Part shown: piece by piece, positions 15,724-23,924 of the stretch
Numbering within the stretch: the stretch's first letter is position 1
Layout of the letters: the number at the start of each line of letters is the position of its first letter
Source: Pseudaminobacter sp047739745
GTDB taxonomy: Bacteria > Pseudomonadota > Alphaproteobacteria > Rhizobiales > Rhizobiaceae
Direction of reading: 5' to 3'
Assembly (NCBI RefSeq): GCF_047739745.1
Contig: NZ_JBLLVA010000013.1
Coordinates: forward strand, 1-64,000
DNA: 64,000 nt
The notes under the pieces: model-generated
Told to the model about the DNA's origin: nothing
What the model saw: the letters and a program-made list of their open reading frames with translations, nothing else
The model's database searches: none
Made by a program: the position numbers and the translations under genes

Positions 15724-15822
15724 TGATTCGCATTAGGCAAATCGAACCCCACAGCGCTTACTTTATGGCTGTCGTTATGGTTTTCAGCAAATAATCCGAA
15801 AAAGACAATTAAATCAGATGGT

Positions 15823-15838
15823 TCTGGCGGAGAGAGCG
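15823..15838. repeat. attR: right 16-bp direct repeat
   Basis: Same 16 bases as 2452-2467. It covers the CCA end and 3' strand of the tRNA-Ser acceptor, so integration leaves the tRNA intact. Confidence 0.8.
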
Positions 15839-15914
15839 GGATTCGAACCCGCGATACGGTTCCCCGTATACACACTTTCCAGGCGTGCGCCTTCAACCAC
15901 TCGGCCACCTCTCC
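15825..15914 (-). tRNA. tRNA-Ser (anticodon GGA)
   Basis: On the minus strand the gene starts GGAGAGGTGGCCGAGTGG and ends in an encoded CCA, about 90 nt. The anticodon loop CTGGAAA gives GGA. A long variable arm typical of class II serine tRNAs follows (TATACGGGGAACCGTA), then the T-loop GGTTCGAATCC. The seven-pair acceptor closes with one G-U. It is the integration target of the 13.4 kb element. Confidence 0.95.
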
Positions 15915-16115
15915 GCATGCGCGCGCCCAAGGGCACTGCACGCCGGGCTCATCTAGTCGATCCTGCGGCGAATGCCAAGGCCTCGCAAGCCGCATTGTGT
16001 GCTGGTTTTTGCTGGAGAGCGCGGTAGTCGCAATTCTCCACCAAAATTCCCAAGCACGATTGCCGAGTCCGCCATCGCACCATATGTGTCTTGCCCGGAT
16101 CGGCGATCGGAGAGG

Positions 16116-16442
16116 ATGATGCTGCGTTTCCTGTTCAGGCTCGTTGGCATGTTTGCGCTTGCGGTAGCCGTCATCATGTCGGTGCTCGACGCCACCCGTA
16201 CGGTTGCCGCCTCGCGTCTGGTGATGACGCCACTGAATACAAGCTGGATAACGGTGTCGCCCGACTCGCTGGCGGCCGCGCAGCAATTTGTACAAACCAG
16301 GCTTCACCCGCTGCTTTGGGACCCCGTTATAGTCGCAGTTCTGAACCTTCCAGGCTTCGTCGTTTTCGGCATCGCGGCGTTCCTGTTTTTCGCACTCGGC
16401 CGCAGGCGGCGGCGCCCCGGTCATTTCGCGATCGAGAGCTGA
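16116..16442 (+). CDS. Two-helix membrane protein, unknown
   Basis: 108 residues; GGAGAGG lies directly before the ATG at 16116. One hydrophobic segment is at residues about 5-22 (FLFRLVGMFALAVAVIMSVL) and a second at about 75-95 (VAVLNLPGFVVFGIAAFLFFALG), followed by a basic tail RRRRRPGH. The intervening loop includes LDATRTVAASRLVMTPLNTSW, a stretch I associate with PetM-like small membrane proteins found beside tRNA-Ser in rhizobia, although I cannot verify this. Function unknown. Confidence 0.7.
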   Translation: MMLRFLFRLVGMFALAVAVIMSVLDATRTVAASRLVMTPLNTSWITVSPDSLAAAQQFVQTRLHPLLWDPVIVAVLNLPGFVVFGIAAFLFFALGRRRRRPGHFAIES

Positions 16443-16954
16443 ACGGCTCGTTCCCTCGCCGACATTGCGGTTGCACTGCTGATTTGGCTTGCCTATGCTC
16501 GGGCGATGGAACAGTCGACGCTGAACGCAACGCAGACGTCACCTGCGCTGACAATCCGGCGGACCTGCTCCATCAAATTTCGCTAGGGGCGGCCTCGTGC
16601 GATGCCAAGGCCCGGTGGGCAGCCTTTCTCCCTCAAGCTCCAGTTCGCCGCGGCCGGCGATCTCGACGTCGCAAAAAGAGTGGTCGAAGCCGCCATTGCC
16701 GTATCATCCTGACAGATCGCCGCGAATAATGGCGTTGAGGGAGATGCCGGACCATCGTCGCGGGAGGCGACGGCCGGGCAACAGGGGGATCATCGATAGC
16801 GATCGCGTCGGGAATGCGCACGCGCGACCCGCGGGGGGCCATTGCCGTTCCGGCGTCGCGATCAGGAAAACAGGTTTGAGCGCAAGGGTGGCGGTCGGCG
16901 CGGTGCTATCGGCCATCCGGGTTTCATCCAACACCGCAAGCAAGGGAAGAGGAT
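16443..16954 (+). other. Gene-poor stretch, possible decayed gene
   Basis: About 510 bp with no convincing ORF. A segment around 16600-16720 reads in one frame as KLQFAAAGDLDVAKRVVEAAIAVSS before a stop, which resembles the end of a real protein without a start. The last 150 bp would hold the promoter of the transporter operon; a GGAAGAGG ribosome site precedes 16955. Confidence 0.35.
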
Positions 16955-17950
16955 ATGAAGAAACTACTCGCATCGACGGTTCTCGCGATGGGCGTGTTCG
17001 CGTGGGCTGGGCCGGCATCCGCCGAATGCGGAAACGTCACCATCTCCAACATGAACTGGCAGTCCGCCGAGGTTTTGGCCAGCATCGACAAAATCATTCT
17101 CGACGCTGGATATGGGTGCAGTTCTGAACTCGTCGTCGGCGACACGGTGCCGACGCTCACCTCGATGACGGAGAAAGGCCAGCCCGACATCGCGCCGGAG
17201 GGCTGGGTCGACCTTTTGCCGGACGTGGTGGAGCGCGGCATCAAGGAAGGCAAGCTGGTCTCGACCGTTGAGGCGCTCTCGGACGGCGCGGTGCAGGGCT
17301 GGTGGATCCCGAAATATCTCGCCGAAGCTCATCCCGACATCAAGACGATCGCCGACGCGCTGAAGCATCCCGACCTGTTCCCCGCGCCCGAAGACCCCTC
17401 CAAGGGTGCTGTGTTCAACGGACCGCAGGGCTGGGGCGGAACGCTGGTGACGACGCAGTTCTTCAAGGCATATGACGCCGAGAAGGCGGGGTTCACCCTG
17501 GTCGATACCGGCTCGGCAGCGGGCCTCGACGGCTCGATCGCCAAGGCTTATGAGCGCAAGGAAGGCTGGATGGGCTACTACTGGGCACCGACCGCCATCC
17601 TCGGCAAGTACGAGATGGTGAAGCTCGACTACGGCGTTCCCTATGACGAGGCCGAATGGAAGCGCTGCAACACCGTCGCCGACTGCGCCGATCCCAAGCC
17701 GAACGAATGGCCGAAGGACAGCGTGCAGACGCTGGTGACGACGGCCTTCGCCGAACGCGCCGGCCCGGCGATGGACTACCTCAAGGCGCGTTCATGGTCG
17801 AACGAAACGGTGAACAAGCTGCTCGCCTGGATGACCGACAATCAGGCCACCGGCGAGGAAGGCGCAAAATATTTCCTCGAGAACAATGAGGATATCTGGA
17901 CCAAGTGGGTGTCGCCCGAGGTCGCCGAGAAGGTCAAGGCTGCGCTTTGA
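16955..17950 (+). CDS. Quaternary-amine ABC transporter, substrate-binding protein
   Basis: 331 residues with a Sec signal peptide (MKKLLASTVLAMGVFAWAGPASA). The mature protein is an OpuAC-type binding protein: VTISNMNWQSAEVLASIDKIIL, GDTVPTLTSM..GQPDIAPEGWVDLLPD, and KEGWMGYYWAPTAIL. Conserved Trp and Tyr residues in these segments form the aromatic cage that binds glycine betaine-like ligands. Two Cys pairs (C24/C50-type and CNTVADC) may form disulfides. It is the first gene of an operon with a permease and ATPase. A hairpin follows (17961-17983) and could keep expression of the binding protein above the others. Exact ligand (betaine, proline betaine or choline) is not determined. Confidence 0.9.
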   Translation: MKKLLASTVLAMGVFAWAGPASAECGNVTISNMNWQSAEVLASIDKIILDAGYGCSSELVVGDTVPTLTSMTEKGQPDIAPEGWVDLLPDVVERGIKEGKLVSTVEALSDGAVQGWWIPKYLAEAHPDIKTIADALKHPDLFPAPEDPSKGAVFNGPQGWGGTLVTTQFFKAYDAEKAGFTLVDTGSAAGLDGSIAKAYERKEGWMGYYWAPTAILGKYEMVKLDYGVPYDEAEWKRCNTVADCADPKPNEWPKDSVQTLVTTAFAERAGPAMDYLKARSWSNETVNKLLAWMTDNQATGEEGAKYFLENNEDIWTKWVSPEVAEKVKAAL

Positions 17951-17960
17951 CCTTCTGATC

Positions 17961-17983
17961 GGTGGCGCGCCTGGCGCGCCGCC
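17961..17983 (+). promoter_or_regulatory. Intercistronic hairpin
   Basis: GGTGGCGCG (17961-17969) pairs with CGCGCCGCC (17975-17983), followed by ATTTTGTTC. Such a hairpin after a binding-protein gene commonly acts as a partial terminator or protects the upstream message. Confidence 0.5.
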
Positions 17984-18049
17984 ATTTTGTTCCGGGACGG
18001 TCGCCGTGACCATTGCAGCGACCGTCCTGCTCTTTTGGGGAGAAACCCT

Positions 18050-18937
18050 ATGGATTGGCTGACCAGCTTTCCGCATCTCAACGATGATTTCCTGCGTGCC
18101 TTGAAGAAGGCCATCGATGAAGGCTTTCGCGCTTTCACGCGCGCCTATGGCGATCTGATCGAAGCCTTTTTCGATCCCCTTCAATATTTCCTGATCCAGT
18201 CCGAGCGGTTCATGACCAACACGCCCTGGCCGATCATCATGCTTCTGGTCGCAGCCCTTGCCTGGTTCGGCAGCCGAAGCCTCAAGATCGTCATCGGCTC
18301 GCTGCTGACGCTGTTCGTCATCGGCCTGTTCGACATGTGGGACGACACGATGAAGACCATTTCGATGATCTTCGTCTGCACGGTGCTCGCCATCGTGCTC
18401 GGCATCCCGATCGGCATATTGATGTCGCGCTCGGACCGCTTCCAGAACATGATCAATCCGGTGCTGGATGTCATGCAGACGATGCCGAGCTTCGTCTATC
18501 TCATCCCGGTGGTGATGCTTCTGGGCATCGGCAAGGTGCCGGGCCTGATCGCGGTGGTCATCTACGCCATTCCGCCGATGATCCGGCTGACCAATCTGGG
18601 GATAAGACTGGTCGACAAGGATGTGCTGGAGGCCGCCGACGCGTTCGGCTCGTCGAGCTGGCAACGCCTGAAGAACGTACAGATGCCGCTGGCGCTGCCC
18701 ACAATCATGGCCGGCATCAACCAGACCATCATGATGGCGCTTGCCATGGTCGTCATCGCTTCGATGATCGGGGTCCAGGGGCTCGGCCAGCCGGTGCTGA
18801 AGGCCATCAACAACCAGTATTTCACGCTCGGCGTCTTCAATGGCCTGGCCATCGTCGGCATCGCCATCATCTTCGACCGCATCAGCCAGGCCTATGGCAA
18901 GCGGCTGCAGAAACATTTGGAGATCGTGCATGGCTGA
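18050..18937 (+). CDS. Quaternary-amine ABC transporter, permease
   Basis: 295 residues. The ATG at 18050 follows GGGGAGA. About six membrane helices are visible, starting at residues 59-80 (WPIIMLLVAALAWFGSRSLKIVIG). The inner-membrane ABC EAA loop is EAADAFGSSSWQRLKNVQMPLALPTIMAG (about residues 195-223). Similar to ProW/OpuAB-type permeases: DVMQTMPSFVYLIPVVMLLGIGKVPGLIAVVIYAIPPMIRLT is the family core. The stop codon overlaps the ATPase start by 8 nt. Confidence 0.93.
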   Translation: MDWLTSFPHLNDDFLRALKKAIDEGFRAFTRAYGDLIEAFFDPLQYFLIQSERFMTNTPWPIIMLLVAALAWFGSRSLKIVIGSLLTLFVIGLFDMWDDTMKTISMIFVCTVLAIVLGIPIGILMSRSDRFQNMINPVLDVMQTMPSFVYLIPVVMLLGIGKVPGLIAVVIYAIPPMIRLTNLGIRLVDKDVLEAADAFGSSSWQRLKNVQMPLALPTIMAGINQTIMMALAMVVIASMIGVQGLGQPVLKAINNQYFTLGVFNGLAIVGIAIIFDRISQAYGKRLQKHLEIVHG

Positions 18938-20009
18938 GCAGCAGGCCGCCGGCCAAGACACCGGCATCCGTATCCGCAACCTTTACAAGATCTTCGGCCA
19001 CGACCCCGCGGCCTATGTCGACCTCGTGCGGCAGGGGATGAGCAAGGCCGAGCTCAATGAGCGCTATGGCCACGTTCTGGGTCTGAAGGACATCAACATC
19101 GAGATGCCTTCCGGCGGAATCCAGGTCATCATGGGCCTGTCCGGCTCCGGCAAGTCGACACTGATCCGCCACATCAACCGGCTGATCGATCCGACCGCCG
19201 GCGAGGTGCTGGTCGGCGGCAGCGACGTGGTGAAGATGGACGCGCGGGAATTGCGCCAGTTCCGCCGCAACAAAACGGCGATGGTGTTCCAGAAATTTGC
19301 GCTGCTGCCACACCGCAGCGTGCTCGACAACGCCGTCTACGGCTTGGAAGTCCAAGGCCTGCCACGTGCCGCCCAGGTGGACGCGGCGATGCGCTGGATC
19401 GAGCGGGTCGGCCTGAAGGGGTTCGAGGACCGCTATCCGAACCAGCTCTCCGGCGGCATGCAGCAGCGGGTCGGGCTGGCGCGCGCGCTCACCAACGACG
19501 CGCCGATTCTGCTGATGGACGAGGCCTTCTCCGCGCTCGACCCGCTGATCCGCATGGATATGCAGGGCGTGCTCCTCGACCTCCAGAAGGAAATCAGGAA
19601 GACTATCGTCTTCATCACCCACGATCTCGACGAGGCGCTCAGGCTCGGCGACCGCATTGCCATCCTGCGCGACGGCGAGGTGATCCAGCAGGGCACCGGC
19701 CAGGAGATTGTGCTGAAGCCCGCCGATGACTATATCAGCAAATTCGTCAAGGAAGTGAACCGAGGGCGCGTCATCAAGGTAGACGCCATCATGAGCAGTC
19801 TTAAGACCACAGCCGGCCAGCCGCCGGTGATCGTGCCGTCAGGTACGGTGATCGAGGATGCCGCCCGCCTGCTGACCGAGGCCGACAGGCAAGAAGCGGC
19901 CGTCGCCAACGGTTCCGGCGAGATCGTCGGCAGCCTGCGCATGCATGATATCGTCTCGGCCATGTTCTCCACCGACCCGGACAATGCCCGCAAGCTGGAG
20001 GTTTCATAA
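18930..20009 (+). CDS. Quaternary-amine ABC transporter, ATP-binding protein
   Basis: 359 residues. Walker A GLSGSGKST, Q-loop VFQKFALLPHRSV, signature LSGGMQQRVG, Walker B ILLMDEAFSALDP and the switch His in FITHDLDEAL are all present. An N-terminal extension (FGHDPAAYVDLVRQGMSKAELNERYGHVLGLKDI) is typical of ProV/OpuAA. The C-terminal about 90 residues form a shortened CBS-like region (EDAARLLTEADRQEAAV..SLRMHDIVSAMF) that in relatives senses ionic strength. The reaction is ATP hydrolysis driving uptake of an osmoprotectant. Confidence 0.93.
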   Translation: MAEQQAAGQDTGIRIRNLYKIFGHDPAAYVDLVRQGMSKAELNERYGHVLGLKDINIEMPSGGIQVIMGLSGSGKSTLIRHINRLIDPTAGEVLVGGSDVVKMDARELRQFRRNKTAMVFQKFALLPHRSVLDNAVYGLEVQGLPRAAQVDAAMRWIERVGLKGFEDRYPNQLSGGMQQRVGLARALTNDAPILLMDEAFSALDPLIRMDMQGVLLDLQKEIRKTIVFITHDLDEALRLGDRIAILRDGEVIQQGTGQEIVLKPADDYISKFVKEVNRGRVIKVDAIMSSLKTTAGQPPVIVPSGTVIEDAARLLTEADRQEAAVANGSGEIVGSLRMHDIVSAMFSTDPDNARKLEVS

Positions 20010-20033
20010 CCTCAACCATCTCGGGAGACTGCG

Positions 20034-20705
20034 ATGTTTTTTCTGAGCGACATGCTGAACAAGAAGCTGAACCTGCCAAAACCGGGCGAAGCGTTGCCCG
20101 GACGTGACACGCCGATCGCGACTGCCGTCCGGCATTTCGTCAACAAGCGCCCGCTGAAGGGGCCATACCCGGAAGGATTGGAAACGGCGCTGTTCGGGCT
20201 CGGCTGCTTCTGGGGAGCGGAGCGCATGTTCTGGCAGATGGAAGGCGTCTGGATAACGGCGGCCGGCTATTCGGGTGGTCTGACACCCAATCCGACCTAC
20301 CAGGAGACCTGCACCGGCCTTACCGGACATGCAGAAGTCGTTCTCGTGGTTTTCGATCCGAAGATCGTCTCCTACGCCGACCTGCTCAAGGCGTTCTGGG
20401 AAAACCACGACCCGACGCAGGGCATGCGCCAGGGAAATGATGTCGGCACCACTTATCGCTCGGCCATCTATACGTTTTCGGACGCGCAGTACGACGCGGC
20501 GATCGCCTCGCGCGATGCCTATGAGGCGTCGTTGCGCGGCAAGGGTCTCGGAAAGATCACGACCGAGATCGCGCCGGCTAGCGTGTTCTACTTCGCCGAG
20601 GAAGACCATCAGCAATATCTGGCCAAGAACCCGCATGGCTATTGCGCGCTGAAAGGCACCGGGGTCGCCTGCGCCGTGCCGCAACCGGCTGGCACCGGCG
20701 CCTGA
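20034..20705 (+). CDS. msrA: Peptide-methionine (S)-S-oxide reductase
   Basis: 223 residues. The catalytic box is GLGCFWGAERMFWQMEGVW (Cys at about residue 60), followed by the family segments TAAGYSGGLTPNPTYQETCTGLTGHAEVV, FWENHDPTQGMRQGNDVGTTYRS and the recycling Cys near the C-terminus (HGYCALKGTGVACAV). It repairs oxidised methionine, using thioredoxin. It lies 24 nt after the transporter ATPase gene and may be co-transcribed. It ends at a strong terminator (20735-20767). Confidence 0.96.
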   Translation: MFFLSDMLNKKLNLPKPGEALPGRDTPIATAVRHFVNKRPLKGPYPEGLETALFGLGCFWGAERMFWQMEGVWITAAGYSGGLTPNPTYQETCTGLTGHAEVVLVVFDPKIVSYADLLKAFWENHDPTQGMRQGNDVGTTYRSAIYTFSDAQYDAAIASRDAYEASLRGKGLGKITTEIAPASVFYFAEEDHQQYLAKNPHGYCALKGTGVACAVPQPAGTGA

Positions 20706-20734
20706 CAGAAGACGTCAATCCCACCCAAGGCCTT

Positions 20735-20767
20735 CCGATTTGCCGGGATCCAATCCCGGCAAATCGG
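20735..20767 (+). terminator. Strong hairpin terminator after msrA
   Basis: Perfect 15-bp arms (CCGATTTGCCGGGAT and complement) with a 3-nt loop, followed by ATCGTTTTCC. Confidence 0.75.
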
Positions 20768-20905
20768 ATCGTTTTCCAATCGGTCAAAATTCCACGTGAG
20801 TTTTGCCCTTCGGCGTGCAAGACTTCGCGCCATGTGCCGTCGAGCGCCGGGGCATAGGCCGCCGGTCGGCACGCGGGTGAAGCAAACCGACAGGGGTGGA
20901 CTCAC

Positions 20906-21895
20906 ATGAAGCGCATTGTTCTCGGTCTTCTGGCAGCAGCCGCATTGGCATTTCCAGCTCTTGCCGCCGACATCAAGCCGGCGATCATCTACGATCTTGG
21001 CGGAAAGTTCGACAAATCCTTCAACGAAGCCGCATATAACGGCGCCGAGAAATTCAAGCAGGAAACCGGCATCGCCTATCGCGATTTCGAGATCCAGAAC
21101 GACGCCCAACGCGAACAGGCGCTCCGCAAATTTGCCGAAGATGGCAACAATCCGATCGTTATGGCAGGCTTCTCCTGGGCTGCGGCCCTTGAGAAGATCG
21201 CCCCTGAGTTTCCCGATACGAAGTTCACCATCATCGACATGGTTGTCGACAAGCCAAATGTGCGTTCGGTCGTGTTCAAAGACAATGAGGGCTCCTACAT
21301 TGTCGGCATCCTTGCGGCGATGGCTTCCAAGACCAAGAAGGTCGGGTTCGTCGGCGGCATGGATATTCCGCTGATCCGCAAATTCGGCTGCGGCTATGTC
21401 GGCGGCGCAAAGTCGGCCGGCGCGACCGAAGTCATCTACAACATGACCGGCGATACGCCGGCGGCGTGGAACGACCCGACCAAGGGCGGCGAGATCGCCA
21501 AGGCGCAGATTTCACAAGGCGCGGACGTCATATATGCGGCGGCCGGCGGCACCGGTGTCGGCGTGCTGCAGGCGGCGGCGGATGCCGGCAAGCTCAGCAT
21601 CGGGGTCGATTCCAACCAGAACGGCCTGCAGCCGGGCAAGGTGCTTACCTCGATGCTCAAGCGCGTCGATGTCGCCGTCTATAACGCCTTCATGGACACC
21701 AAGAACGACAAGTTCACGCCCGGCTTCAACAATCTCGGGCTCAAGGAAGGCGGCGTCGACTACGCGATGGACGAGCACAACAAGGATCTGGTGACCGAGG
21801 AGATGAAGGCGGCCGTGGAGAAAGCCAAGGCCGACATCGCTTCCGGCAAGATCGTGGTCCACGACTATATGGCGGACAACTCCTGCCCGTATTGA
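20906..21895 (+). CDS. BMP-family ABC transporter substrate-binding protein
   Basis: 329 residues with a Sec signal ending AFPALAAD. BMP/PnrA-type features: KPAIIYDLGGKFDKSFNEAAYNGAEKF near the N-terminus, IVMAGFSWAAALEKIAPEFPDTKFTIID, KDNEGSYIVGILAAMASKTKKVGFVGGMDIPLIRKFGCGY and IGVDSNQNGLQPGKVLTSMLKRVDVAVY. Proteins of this family bind purine nucleosides. Lipidation is not predicted (no lipobox). The cognate ATPase (22321-23853) is next, but the opposite-strand slyX gene lies between, so the two are probably transcribed separately. Confidence 0.92.
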   Translation: MKRIVLGLLAAAALAFPALAADIKPAIIYDLGGKFDKSFNEAAYNGAEKFKQETGIAYRDFEIQNDAQREQALRKFAEDGNNPIVMAGFSWAAALEKIAPEFPDTKFTIIDMVVDKPNVRSVVFKDNEGSYIVGILAAMASKTKKVGFVGGMDIPLIRKFGCGYVGGAKSAGATEVIYNMTGDTPAAWNDPTKGGEIAKAQISQGADVIYAAAGGTGVGVLQAAADAGKLSIGVDSNQNGLQPGKVLTSMLKRVDVAVYNAFMDTKNDKFTPGFNNLGLKEGGVDYAMDEHNKDLVTEEMKAAVEKAKADIASGKIVVHDYMADNSCPY

Positions 21896-21958
21896 CCACC
21901 GGCAGCGGCTGAGGGCATCTGCCCGGCGCAGGCGCCCTCTTCCCGCAGATTTTTCCGG

Positions 21959-22168
21959 TCACCAGTGCGGCGGCTTGGTAATCTCATGGCCAGGCGCCGT
22001 CTGCCCCTCCAATGTCAGGAACCGCTCGGTCAGCGCGTCGAGCTTCTTTTGCAGCCTGTCGATCACCTTCCACTGTTCGACGAGTTGGGAAGACAATTCC
22101 TCGATGGTCTTCTCCTGCTCGGCCGAGCGGATTTCGAGCGTGGTGAGGCGGTCGGCGGTTTGTGTCAT
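21959..22168 (-). CDS. slyX: SlyX family protein
   Basis: 69 residues from the ATG at 22168 (MTQTADRL), which has AAGG upstream; a longer start at 22222 would add 18 unrelated residues. The heptad-rich coiled coil RLTTLEIRSAEQEKTIEELSSQLVEQWKVIDRLQKKLDALTERF and the Pro/His tail ending KPPHW are typical. Cytoplasmic; biochemical role unknown. It sits antisense between two genes of the nucleoside transporter. Confidence 0.88.
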   Translation of the reverse strand: MTQTADRLTTLEIRSAEQEKTIEELSSQLVEQWKVIDRLQKKLDALTERFLTLEGQTAPGHEITKPPHW

Positions 22169-22320
22169 GTCGAGAACCTTGGTCATGCCGTTCGTGGGAA
22201 CAGCTACTGCATCGGAAGGCACAATGCTTCGTGCGTCTGATCCTGGAAATTGACAAGCGCGCCGGCTTTTGTCGAGACTGGGAGGATCGGCCCACAGCCG
22301 TCAGGAGGTGAATTCGTCAC

Positions 22321-23853
22321 ATGACGGAACCGGCAATCGAGCTCATCGGCATCAGCAAGAGCTTTGGCGCGGTGCGGGCCAATCGCGACATAGACCTCAA
22401 GGTCGCGCGCGGCACCATCCATGGCATTGTCGGCGAGAACGGCGCCGGCAAGTCCACGCTCATGTCGATCCTCTACGGCTTCTATCAGGCCGATGCCGGC
22501 GAGATTCGCGTGGGCAGCGTGCCAACGGCGATCCGAACGCCCAACGACGCCATCGCCGTGGGCATCGGCATGGTGCACCAGCATTTCATGCTGGTCGAGA
22601 ATTTCTCGGTGCTGGAAAACGTCATCCTCGGAGCGGAAGGCGAGCCGCTCCTGAAAAACAGCATTGCCAAGGCGCGTTCGGAATTGCAGCGGCTCGAGCG
22701 CGAATACGGGCTCGAGGTCGATCCCGACGCCATCATCGAGGACCTGCCGGTCGGTTTGCAGCAGCGCGTCGAAATCCTCAAGGCGCTCTATCGCGGCGCC
22801 GAAATCCTCATACTGGACGAACCCACCGGCGTGCTGACGCCGGCCGAGGCCGACCATCTTTTCCGCATCCTCAGACAGCTGAAGGAACAGGGCAAGACCG
22901 TGGTCCTGATCACGCACAAGCTGCGCGAGATCATGGCGATCACCGACACGGTTTCGGTGATGCGCCAGGGGACCATGGTGGCGACGCGTGAGACCGCCAG
23001 CACCACGGTCGAGGAACTGGCCGAGCTGATGGTCGGCCGTCGCGTGCTGTTGCGGGTTGAGAAAGGCGCTTCCAGTCCGGGCGAGGTCAAGCTTTCGGTG
23101 AAGAACCTTACAGTGAGGGATTCGCGCGGCGTCACCATGGTCGATAACGTATCCTTCGACGTGCGGGCCGGCGAGATCGTCGGCATTGCCGGTGTCGCCG
23201 GCAACGGCCAGTCGGAACTGATGGAGGCGATCTGCGGCGTGCGCAGCGCGGTTTCCGGCAGCGTTTCGCTCGACGGCGGCGCCATCGACGTGATTGGCGT
23301 GGCCGACCCGGGCGAGTTGCGCGACCGTGGCCTCGCCCATGTGCCGGAGGACCGCCACCACGTCGGGCTGGTGCTTGCCTTCGAGGAGAACGAGAATTCC
23401 ATTCTCGGCTACCACGACGAGGAACAATACAGCAAAGGCCCGTTGCTCGACATCGACGCGATCCGCGCCGACGCGAAGGCGAAGATCGAGAAATACGACA
23501 TCCGCCCCTCCGACTGCCGGCTGAAGACCGCCAATTTTTCCGGCGGCAACCAACAGAAGATCGTGCTGGCGCGTGAGATGGAGCAGGACCCCGGCGTGCT
23601 GGTCGTTGGCCAGCCAACGCGCGGCGTAGATGTCGGCGCCATCGAATTCATCCACAAGCGCCTCATTGCCATGCGCGACCAGGGCAAGGCGGTACTTCTG
23701 GTTTCTGTCGAACTCGACGAAATCCGCTCGCTGGCCGACCGGATTCTGGTGATGTTTGCCGGCCGCGTCGTCGGCGAGCGCAGTCCCGATGCGACGGAGG
23801 GCGAACTCGGGCTCCTGATGGCCGGCGTCGAGCCCCGTCAAGCGGCGGAGTGA
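22321..23853 (+). CDS. BMP-associated (nucleoside) ABC transporter ATPase, two-domain
   Basis: 510 residues with AGGAGGT upstream. First domain: Walker A GENGAGKST, an HQHFMLVE Q-loop, LPVGLQQRVEI in the signature position, and LDEPTGVLTP. Second domain: degenerate Walker A GVAGNGQSE, GGNQQKIVLAREM signature, QPTRGVDVGAIE. This is the RbsA/NupA arrangement of tandem ABC domains for nucleoside or sugar import. The two permease genes that normally follow are missing; a CAP-domain gene follows instead. Confidence 0.93.
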   Translation: MTEPAIELIGISKSFGAVRANRDIDLKVARGTIHGIVGENGAGKSTLMSILYGFYQADAGEIRVGSVPTAIRTPNDAIAVGIGMVHQHFMLVENFSVLENVILGAEGEPLLKNSIAKARSELQRLEREYGLEVDPDAIIEDLPVGLQQRVEILKALYRGAEILILDEPTGVLTPAEADHLFRILRQLKEQGKTVVLITHKLREIMAITDTVSVMRQGTMVATRETASTTVEELAELMVGRRVLLRVEKGASSPGEVKLSVKNLTVRDSRGVTMVDNVSFDVRAGEIVGIAGVAGNGQSELMEAICGVRSAVSGSVSLDGGAIDVIGVADPGELRDRGLAHVPEDRHHVGLVLAFEENENSILGYHDEEQYSKGPLLDIDAIRADAKAKIEKYDIRPSDCRLKTANFSGGNQQKIVLAREMEQDPGVLVVGQPTRGVDVGAIEFIHKRLIAMRDQGKAVLLVSVELDEIRSLADRILVMFAGRVVGERSPDATEGELGLLMAGVEPRQAAE

Positions 23854-23924
23854 GCACGCCGCCCGGCAAAAGCCACATTGTCCGCTATTCCCATCTCCGA
23901 CTTTTGGGAATCGAAGGGACCGAC

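Larger units (their letters stand above)
15335..15822. other. Right-end stretch of the element without a confident gene
   Basis: About 490 bp. It contains a strong hairpin (15455-15476), a doubtful minus-strand ORF (15499-15723) and another open minus frame ending at 15576 that looks protein-like near its end (NQWLCFCAAHNLDGATRIALSIEKFGIKAELGFWEEP) but has no clear start. This may be a decayed gene or a frameshift between the two frames. Confidence 0.4.
2452..15838. mobile_element. Integrated element at tRNA-Ser(GGA), candidate phage satellite
   Basis: About 13.4 kb between 16-bp direct repeats, with the tRNA restored at the right end. It holds a tyrosine integrase, two AlpA/excisionase-like HTH proteins, a repeat-rich putative origin, a coupled operon (4331-11986) with primase-like and helicase-like proteins, a phage ejection-like protein and a DUF5681 protein, a serine resolvase, and small accessory genes on both strands. 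No conjugation, capsid, tail or large terminase genes are seen. That argues against a complete prophage or a conjugative element and for a satellite or a minimal replicating integrative element. Host genes on either side are ordinary chromosomal genes. Confidence 0.75.

Noticed and set aside
15576..16424. 282-codon minus ORF spanning the tRNA gene
   Set aside because: It reads through the tRNA-Ser gene and an opposite-strand gene; only its last 65 codons look protein-like, with no start.
16091..16729. 212-codon plus-strand ORF beside the membrane-protein gene
   Set aside because: It overlaps the better-supported membrane protein (16116-16442) in another frame and has an Arg-rich, low-complexity translation typical of GC-rich shadow frames.
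17792..18979. 395-codon minus-strand ORF
   Set aside because: It is antisense to the transporter permease and has a His/Asp-rich composition typical of a shadow frame.
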